In this document: one piece after another, positions 23,943-28,480 of the stretch
Layout of the letters: each line of letters starts with the position of its first letter
How positions within the stretch are numbered: the first letter of the stretch is position 1
From: an uncultured Clostridia bacterium
GTDB taxonomy: Bacteria; Bacillota; Clostridia; Christensenellales; Aristaeellaceae
Assembly (NCBI GenBank): GCA_946615495.1
Contig: CAMOHY010000004.1
Location: 1 to 28,480, forward strand
DNA length: 28,480 bases
Reading direction: 5' to 3'
The notes under the pieces: model-generated
Database searches by the model: none
Told to the model about the DNA's origin: nothing
Seen by the model: the letters and a program-made list of their open reading frames with translations, nothing else
Translations under genes and position numbers: made by a program

Positions 23943-24707
23943 ATGCAAGCCATCAGAACGGAAGAATGGACGGTTCAGGCGCACGAAAAGAGGATTTATG
24001 GCCGCATCTGGTATCCCGCCGCTGCGGGAAAGCATCCTGCGGTGATTCTCAGCCATGGTTATAATGGAAATCACGCCGGGTTTGAAAGGGAATGCCGGTT
24101 TTTTGCGCAAAATGGGGTGACCGCCTACAGCTTTGATTTTTGCGGCGGCTCTGTAGCCTCTAAAAGCTCCGGCGTTTCCACCGATATGACGCTGTTTACT
24201 GAAAAAGAAGATCTTTTGGCCGTGGTGGATGCGGCTGTTCAATGGGATTTTGTGGATGCCGGCGCCATTTTTCTTCTGGGCGGCAGCCAGGGAGGGTTGG
24301 TTACGGCGCTGGCAGCGGAAGAGCGCAAAGAACAGGTGCGGGGCATGATTCTGTACTACCCCGCCTTCAATATTCCGGACGACTGGCGGCATCGGTTTGA
24401 CGGCGCGGGAGAAATACCGGCGGAGTATCCATTTTGGGGCCTCACCCTGGGACGGAATTTCTTTGCGTCCATGCGGGATTTCGTTTCCTTCGATCATATT
24501 GGCGGTTTTGAGCGTCCCGTTTTGATCGTGCAGGGGGATCGGGATGAAATCGTGCCGCCGACGGTGGCCCAGCGGGCAATCAAGAAATATAAGCAGGGAA
24601 AACTGTTAATCCTTTCCGGCGAAGGCCACGGCTTTTCGGCCCAAGGCGCGGCCCAGGCCATGGAAGCAGCGCTGCAGCGGGTGATTCTTCCCTGCGTTCA
24701 TTCCTGA
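23943..24707 (+). CDS. Alpha/beta hydrolase, cinnamoyl/feruloyl esterase-like
   Basis: 254 residues, start 23943 after AAGGAG (23928-23933). No signal peptide, so cytosolic. HPAVILSHGYNGNH (31-44) supplies the oxyanion loop, GGSQGG (113-118) the nucleophile Ser115, QGDRDEIVPP the acid Asp201, and GEGHGF the His229. The cap segment (EIPAEYPFWGLTLGRNFFASMRDF) and SSGVSTDMTLFTEKEDLLAV resemble the Est1E/LJ0536 cinnamoyl esterases of Butyrivibrio and Lactobacillus. It would remove ferulate or coumarate from arabinosyl oligosaccharides after import, which fits the arabinofuranosidases beside it. The match is by eye; another small ester substrate is possible. Confidence 0.8.
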   Translation: MQAIRTEEWTVQAHEKRIYGRIWYPAAAGKHPAVILSHGYNGNHAGFERECRFFAQNGVTAYSFDFCGGSVASKSSGVSTDMTLFTEKEDLLAVVDAAVQWDFVDAGAIFLLGGSQGGLVTALAAEERKEQVRGMILYYPAFNIPDDWRHRFDGAGEIPAEYPFWGLTLGRNFFASMRDFVSFDHIGGFERPVLIVQGDRDEIVPPTVAQRAIKKYKQGKLLILSGEGHGFSAQGAAQAMEAALQRVILPCVHS

Positions 24708-24843
24708 AAAGTGGCCGGACAGTTCGCCCGGTTCAAAAAAGCAAACCCGGTTATAGGTTGACGAATTTACCCTGAGAAACGGCGATTGCAAGGTATTCTT
24801 GGTTTATGAAGCGCTGCAAACCGTCAACAAACCCCAGGAAAGT

Positions 24844-25113
24844 ATGAAAGGGCTTTGGCCCTTTCATCAACAATCCGCAGGACCGGCTTTGCCGGTCCGA
24901 GGAGCGGCTGAAAGCCGCTTCCTCAATCAATTTGCGGCCGTAAAATGAGCATTTCCAGGCTGAGGTGCCTGGAAATGCCATTTTACAGCAAATTGATGTT
25001 CCCATCGAAAGGCTGCTCGCAGACTTTCGATGGCAGAGCATCGACTTTGTCGATGCTCTGAGCCCGCCCTCCGGTTTTCGGAGGGCGGGCTGACTATTTG
25101 GCGCGGTTCGCGC
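24844..25113. repeat. Array of eight near-contiguous hairpins
   Basis: Hairpins: 24844-24867 (10-bp stem), 24880-24898 (8), 24899-24924 (11, one bulge), 24926-24997 (outer 10, inner 8 and 10, nested), 25002-25033 (10), 25034-25060 (12), 25061-25091 (13) and 25101-25113 (5). Most abut with zero or one base between them, and loops are often TTT or GTTTT. There is no T-run, so they are not ordinary terminators. The flanks 24708-24843 hold only a weak long-range pair (GTTGACG 24757-24763 with CGTCAAC 24822-24828). The region separates the convergent esterase and SGNH genes; an open frame on the minus strand here is judged not to be a gene. A structured RNA or a mobile-type repeat element is possible. 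Confidence 0.75.
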
Positions 25114-25147
25114 TGCCCTTTTGATATTCGGGCGCTGCAAAACAGGA

Positions 25148-25789
25148 TTACGCTGTCCAGCCGGGTATCGCGTTGGCCAAGAGCCGGGCTAACTGCGCGT
25201 GCCCCTTTTTGGTTAGATGGGTAAAGTCCACTGGATTGAATTCGCAGTCCTTCGCGTCCAGATAATGGACGCTGTTCCGCTCGGCAACGGCCTTCAAGAA
25301 AGGCGCCAGCGCCTTTGATTTTTCCACGCAGCCCTTGCCCATCACCTCGTCGTGGAAGCCGTCGCCCAGGGGCGGCGGGCAAACCACCAGGATATTGGGC
25401 TTGTGCGCGCCCCAGCATTCCGTGTCCTTGCATTTTTTAATTAACCGCTCCATGCCCGCGGCAATGGCGGCTGCGTTGGCGCTGAAACGCTCCTTGGTAT
25501 CGTTGGTGCCCAGCATGATAATGAGCAGGTCCACCGGCTCGTGGCTCATCAAAATGGGATATGCCACGTTCAGCGCGTCCATTCCTTCGTGGAGCGGATC
25601 GGTGAAAACCGAGGTGCGGCCCCCCAGCCCCTCCTCCAGCACCAGATAATCATCGCCCAGCGCTTTTTGCAAAAGGCATGTCCAGCGTTCTTCCTCGTTG
25701 AAGCGGTTGCCGCCGTCCGCGCAGTCGGCGGGGTCGGCGCAGTAGCCATGGGTGTTGGAATCGCCCAGGCAAACAATGTGTTTTTTCAT
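25148..25789 (-). CDS. SGNH/GDSL-type hydrolase (probable carbohydrate or aryl esterase)
   Basis: 213 residues, no signal peptide. Block I GDSNTHG has nucleophile Ser11; block II GLGGRTS has Gly57; block III GTND has Asn96; block V DFTHLT has Asp188 and His191, so all four SGNH blocks are intact. AAGGAAGGAA precedes the start on the minus strand. It is the third gene of the operon started at 26973, 28 bases after the YhcH-like gene. Proteins of this form remove acetyl or similar groups from sugars and related esters; its placement beside a sugar anomerase-like protein fits deacetylation of an imported acetylated sugar, but the substrate is unknown. Confidence 0.88.
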   Translation of the reverse strand: MKKHIVCLGDSNTHGYCADPADCADGGNRFNEEERWTCLLQKALGDDYLVLEEGLGGRTSVFTDPLHEGMDALNVAYPILMSHEPVDLLIIMLGTNDTKERFSANAAAIAAGMERLIKKCKDTECWGAHKPNILVVCPPPLGDGFHDEVMGKGCVEKSKALAPFLKAVAERNSVHYLDAKDCEFNPVDFTHLTKKGHAQLARLLANAIPGWTA

Positions 25790-25817
25790 TTGGCATGATT
25801 CCTTCCTTGCGTTGATT

Positions 25818-26264
25818 TTATAGTTTCACTTTTACAACGGCCTTCCGGCAGAAGGAAGGGCCGTTTTCCGGCAATCCGGGCGCATGGGCTTCGCCGGGGA
25901 GAAAGAGGACGAACTGGTTTTCGTGCAGCGTGAATTCCGTCCATTTTTCCACGTTGGCGACAGGCCGGAAATCTCCCGTTAACGCGCCCGGCGTTCCCAG
26001 GCCCCAGCGGAAGCGTTCGCTGCCCCGCAGCACCAATTGAATATCGGCGTAAAGGTCGTGGGCTTCGTAGGCGGGCTCCCTTTCCTCCTGGACATACTCC
26101 TGAATGTTTACGAATACGCTGTCGCCGTCTATATCGTGCCGGCCCAGAGAAAGCAGGGAAAAATCCGTGTTCAGGAGATATTCCTGGGCCAAGGCAAAAT
26201 TTTTCCCCAGCCTTCCCAGGTCGAATGAAAAGCCTTTTCCCTTGACGATTTCTTCAATGAGCAT
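25818..26264 (-). CDS. YhcH/YjgK/YiaL-family protein (sugar anomerase-like)
   Basis: 148 residues, start 26264 after AAAGGAGG on the minus strand (26279-26272), which overlaps the gntR stop; the long upstream open frame is out of frame with gntR and is ignored. The family pattern is visible: EAHDLYADIQLVLRGSE (67-83) and LPGEAHAPG (122-130), which carry the likely metal or substrate residues (His69, Asp74, His127), and a cupin-like beta fold is known for the family. Members (EbgC, NanQ, TabA) act on the anomeric state of sugars or in sugar catabolic operons. It sits 13 bases after the GntR regulator and before the SGNH esterase. Substrate not assigned. Confidence 0.85.
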   Translation of the reverse strand: MLIEEIVKGKGFSFDLGRLGKNFALAQEYLLNTDFSLLSLGRHDIDGDSVFVNIQEYVQEEREPAYEAHDLYADIQLVLRGSERFRWGLGTPGALTGDFRPVANVEKWTEFTLHENQFVLFLPGEAHAPGLPENGPSFCRKAVVKVKL

Positions 26265-26277
26265 TCTTTTTCCTCCT

Positions 26278-26973
26278 TTAGTATTCTTCGTAGGAATCCG
26301 TCTGCGTGTACTTTCCCGATGAATAATGCGCCAGCATCGCTTGGGCAAAGGCAAGATAATCGTATTGCTCCAGCGCTTCCACAATGCGCTCGTGCTTGGT
26401 AACGGTGCTGGCCAAATGGGGCATTTTCGCTTCCAGCTGGAAGCCGCTGTCCACCGCCCAGATGGCGTCCAGCACCGAATTGAGCACAGAGTGGTTGAGC
26501 GAACGGAACAGGGCGGTGTGAAACCGCCTGTCCGCCTCCTCGAACATTTCCCCGTTTTCCCAGCGCTGGCGGATTTCCGTGGCGCAGGCACGCATTTCGG
26601 CAATGTCCTCCTGGGTAATGGAATCAAAGGCCTGGCGCATAAAGCTCATTTCCAGGGCCTTGCGGATGGAGAACATTTCCCGCACGTGCTTTTCCTGCCC
26701 GTCCATATGGAAAAACAGCACGTTCTGGAAAATGAAATCCAGGCTGAATTCCCTCACTTCCGTTCCCCGGCCCGGACAGGCGCGCACCATGCCCATCAGC
26801 TCCATGCTTTTGATGGCTTCGCGCAGCACGTTGCGGCTCACGCCCAAGTGGGCGCAGAGCTGCTGCTCCGTGGGCAGCAGATCGCCGGGGGAGAGCTTGT
26901 GCTCCAAGATATAGCTGCGTATTTCCCGAAACGCTTGAATGTAGAGCTTTTCATTTTTGCTGATTTGCGTCAT
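26278..26973 (-). CDS. GntR-family (FadR subgroup) regulator
   Basis: 231 residues. Start 26973 (MTQISKNEKL) lies six bases after AAGGCGGG, a near ribosome site; the ATG at 26979 touches it, and extension to 27048 runs through the -10. The N-terminal winged helix is clear (IRSYILEHKLSPGDLLPTEQ, LGVSRNVLREAIKSMELMGM, about residues 18-70), followed by an all-helical FCD-type ligand domain (REMFSIRKALEMSFMRQAFD; EADRRFHTALFRSLNHSVL; HERIVEALEQYDYLAFAQAM) with the metal-binding His/Asp positions of FadR-type proteins. It probably controls its own operon and the divergent solute-binding protein gene. The effector is likely a sugar acid or sugar, by family habit. Confidence 0.92.
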   Translation of the reverse strand: MTQISKNEKLYIQAFREIRSYILEHKLSPGDLLPTEQQLCAHLGVSRNVLREAIKSMELMGMVRACPGRGTEVREFSLDFIFQNVLFFHMDGQEKHVREMFSIRKALEMSFMRQAFDSITQEDIAEMRACATEIRQRWENGEMFEEADRRFHTALFRSLNHSVLNSVLDAIWAVDSGFQLEAKMPHLASTVTKHERIVEALEQYDYLAFAQAMLAHYSSGKYTQTDSYEEY

Positions 26974-26994
26974 AGACATCCCGCCTTTAGCATA

Positions 26995-27002
26995 ATTTGT
27001 AG
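26995..27002 (+). promoter_or_regulatory. Candidate GntR site A (ATTTGTAG)
   Basis: ATTTGTAG occurs here, about 10 bases after the predicted start of the gntR transcript, and again at 27123-27130. The longer site TTGTAGGATGT fits the FadR-family pattern TnGTnnnACnA only in part. Support is the shared 8-mer in both divergent promoters. Confidence 0.45.
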
Positions 27003-27019
27003 GATGTTTCATCTGCTTC

Positions 27020-27048
27020 ATTATAATGCGCATCTCGTTTTCTGTCAA
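27020..27048 (-). promoter_or_regulatory. Consensus sigma-A promoter of the gntR operon
   Basis: On the minus strand: TTGACA (27048-27043), 17-base spacer, TATAAT (27025-27020). Both hexamers are perfect. The expected start is near 27013, about 40 bases before the gntR start codon. Confidence 0.88.
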
Positions 27049-27107
27049 TAAAAAGAATTATTTGGTCAAAATTTCGTCAATACATAAATTATTTTTTGAA
27101 AAAGCTA

Positions 27108-27136
27108 TTGACAGAAGAAAATATTTGTAGTACATT
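27108..27136 (+). promoter_or_regulatory. Sigma-A promoter of the third solute-binding protein gene
   Basis: TTGACA (27108-27113), 17-base spacer, TACATT (27131-27136). The expected start is near 27143, giving a leader of about 65 bases to 27208. Confidence 0.8.
27123..27134. promoter_or_regulatory. Candidate GntR operator B, overlapping the -10
   Basis: ATTTGTAGTACA includes the odd palindrome TGTAGTACA (27126-27134) and matches TnGTnnnAC of FadR-type operators. It spans the -10 of the plus-strand promoter, so binding would block transcription. It shares ATTTGTAG with site A at 26995. Confidence 0.5.
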
Positions 27137-27149
27137 TTAGGCAAGAAAA

Positions 27150-27173
27150 ATTTTCTCCCATTCCGGAGAAAAT
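27150..27173 (+). other. Leader hairpin of the third solute-binding protein gene
   Basis: ATTTTCTCC (27150-27158) pairs with GGAGAAAAT (27165-27173) around a six-base loop, within the 5' leader and 35 bases upstream of the start codon. It has no T-run; mRNA stability is a likely role. Confidence 0.45.
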
Positions 27174-27207
27174 GAACCGATCAATATGGTAAAGGAGGAA
27201 CCCATCT

Positions 27208-28470
27208 ATGAAGAAGCTGCTTGCCCTGCTCCTGTGCCTGATGCTCATGATTCCCGCCTTCGCTGTGGCCGAGGATGTGGAAATCACCCTGTGGACCTAC
27301 CCCATCGGCAGCTGGGGCAATGAAGAAACCGTGAACGGCATCATTGCCAACTTCAATGCCGCCCATCCCGAAATCAAGGTGAAGGTGCAGTATCTGGACT
27401 ACGCTTCCGGCGACGACCAGGTGACCACCGCCATCGAAGCCAAAACCACCCCTGACATCGTGATGGAAGGCCCCGAACGCCTGGTTGCCAACTGGGGCGC
27501 CGCCGGCAAGATGCTGGACATTTCCGATTTGTGGGCAGACACCAAGGATGACATCATCGCTGCCAGCCCCGCTGTGGAAGCGGCCTGCAAGAACGGTGAA
27601 GGCATCTATTATGAATATCCGCTGTGCATGACCACCCACTGCATGGTCATCAACTACAACGACTTTGAAGCCGCGGGCGCGCTCCAGTACATCGATGAAG
27701 CCACCCACACCTGGACCACTGAAAACTTCCTCAAGGCGCTGGACGCCCTGAATGAAGCGGGCTATCAGCCCACCGCTGTGGTCTACTGCGGCGGCCAGGG
27801 CGGCGACCAGGGCACCCGCGCGCTGGTGACCAACCTGTACTCCGGCCAGTTCACCAATGCTGACCACACCGCCTACACCATGACCAGCGAAGAAAACATC
27901 AAGGCCCTTACCCTGCTGCAGACCCTGGTGAACGAGGGCAAGCTGGACGCCGACCCCGGCATTGTGGCGGGCGACGAAATTGCGCTGTTCTGCAACAGCA
28001 CCATCTCCATCGGCTTCTGCTGGAACGCTTCCGCTGCCGTGTCCAACAAGGCCAGCCTGGCGGACGACGTGAAGGTGTTCCCCATGGCCTTCCCCTCTGA
28101 CGACGGCGTGCCCGAACTGCAGGGCGGCATCTGGGGCTTCGGCCTGTTTGACAACGGCGACGAGGCCAAGGCCGCCGCGGCCAAGACCTTCGTGAAGTTC
28201 GTCTGCGACGATCCTTCCCAGGCCGCTGCCAGCGTCTATGCTTCCGGCTTCTTCCCCACCCGCGCTTCTCTGGGCGACGTGTATGCCGGCACCGAAAAGG
28301 CTGAAAACGGCGACTATGCCATCTTCATGCCCTTCCTTGGCGACTACTACCAGGTCACGCCCAACTGGGCCGCGCAGCGCACCGAATGGTGGAACCTGCT
28401 CCAGCGCGTGTTCGCGGGCGGCGACGTGGCGGCCGAAGCGGCTGTGTACGAAACCAACGCCAATAAGTAA
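27208..28470 (+). CDS. Sugar ABC transporter solute-binding protein (family 1)
   Basis: 420 residues, start 27208 after AAAGGAGG (27193-27200). Signal peptide 1-21 (AFAVA then ED); no lipobox. The mature protein begins VEITLWTYPIGSWGNEETVN and has AKTTPDIVMEG and GIWGFGLFDNGDEAKAAAAK, as in family 1 sugar-binding proteins of CUT1 importers. Codon use is strongly biased (CGC, AAG, ACC, GAA), suggesting high expression. It is divergent from the gntR/yhcH/SGNH operon and probably the first gene of a transporter operon whose permeases lie beyond the window end, only 10 bases away. Substrate unknown; the regulator and neighbours suggest an acetylated or acidic sugar. Confidence 0.92.
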   Translation: MKKLLALLLCLMLMIPAFAVAEDVEITLWTYPIGSWGNEETVNGIIANFNAAHPEIKVKVQYLDYASGDDQVTTAIEAKTTPDIVMEGPERLVANWGAAGKMLDISDLWADTKDDIIAASPAVEAACKNGEGIYYEYPLCMTTHCMVINYNDFEAAGALQYIDEATHTWTTENFLKALDALNEAGYQPTAVVYCGGQGGDQGTRALVTNLYSGQFTNADHTAYTMTSEENIKALTLLQTLVNEGKLDADPGIVAGDEIALFCNSTISIGFCWNASAAVSNKASLADDVKVFPMAFPSDDGVPELQGGIWGFGLFDNGDEAKAAAAKTFVKFVCDDPSQAAASVYASGFFPTRASLGDVYAGTEKAENGDYAIFMPFLGDYYQVTPNWAAQRTEWWNLLQRVFAGGDVAAEAAVYETNANK

Positions 28471-28480
28471 TCAGCCATCC

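Noticed and set aside
24844..25113. CRISPR array
   Set aside because: The stems differ from each other in sequence and length; there are no repeated direct units with regular spacers and no cas genes.
24751..25140. 129-codon minus-strand frame across the hairpin array
   Set aside because: It is composed of both arms of the hairpins, has no ribosome site and shows Ser/Arg-rich low-complexity sequence. The last 30 residues look more protein-like, but nothing supports translation.
26265..26627. N-terminal extension of the YhcH-like protein
   Set aside because: It overlaps gntR in another frame; a strong AAAGGAGG precedes the internal ATG at 26264 and the family starts there.

Overview
The window looks like a carbohydrate-use region from the chromosome of an uncultured, moderately GC-rich Gram-positive gut or rumen bacterium, most likely class Clostridia (Bacillota). 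Pointers are strong AAGGAGG-type ribosome binding sites, vegetative TTGACA/TATAAT promoters, Gram-positive style signal peptides, several CUT1-type sugar ABC importers without a local ATPase, and plant cell wall glycosidases. A genus cannot be named from the sequence. No rRNA, tRNA, CRISPR array, transposase or phage gene was seen.

Layout. 1-324: non-coding, with a 104-bp tandem repeat full of hairpins. 325-4613: LipO/LplA-like solute-binding protein, cytosolic GH5-type glycosidase and a LacI-family regulator. 4614-4871: convergent intergenic region with two strong hairpins. 4872-5894 (minus): second LacI regulator. 5895-6140: divergent control region with two consensus-like promoters and two matching 14-bp operators. 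6141-20854: long same-strand run that looks like one operon: cytosolic GH43 arabinofuranosidase, secreted GH43 endo-arabinanase, 956-aa fused solute-binding protein, permease pair 1, a membrane-anchored NHL/TPR/YIP1-like protein, a secreted DUF5696-like protein, permease pair 2 and a second solute-binding protein. 20963-24707: secreted GH51 arabinofuranosidase, cytosolic GH43-like enzyme and a cinnamoyl-esterase-like hydrolase. 24708-25147: array of near-contiguous hairpins. 25148-26973 (minus): SGNH esterase, YhcH/YiaL-type protein and GntR/FadR regulator as one operon. 27208-28470: third solute-binding protein, divergent from gntR and probably the first gene of another importer running out of the window.

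How it fits together (inference). The secreted endo-arabinanase and GH51 enzyme would cut and debranch arabinan or arabinoxylan outside the cell; solute-binding proteins would pass oligosaccharides to the permease pairs, powered by a shared MsmX/UgpC-type ATPase encoded elsewhere; cytosolic GH43, GH5 and esterase would finish the job. The most unusual part is 8551-20854, where two permease pairs and two binding proteins bracket an NHL/YIP1 membrane protein and a secreted protein with the layout of a TIM-barrel glycosidase. This may be a surface sensing, binding and import machine that has not been characterised, and is the best candidate for a new system here.
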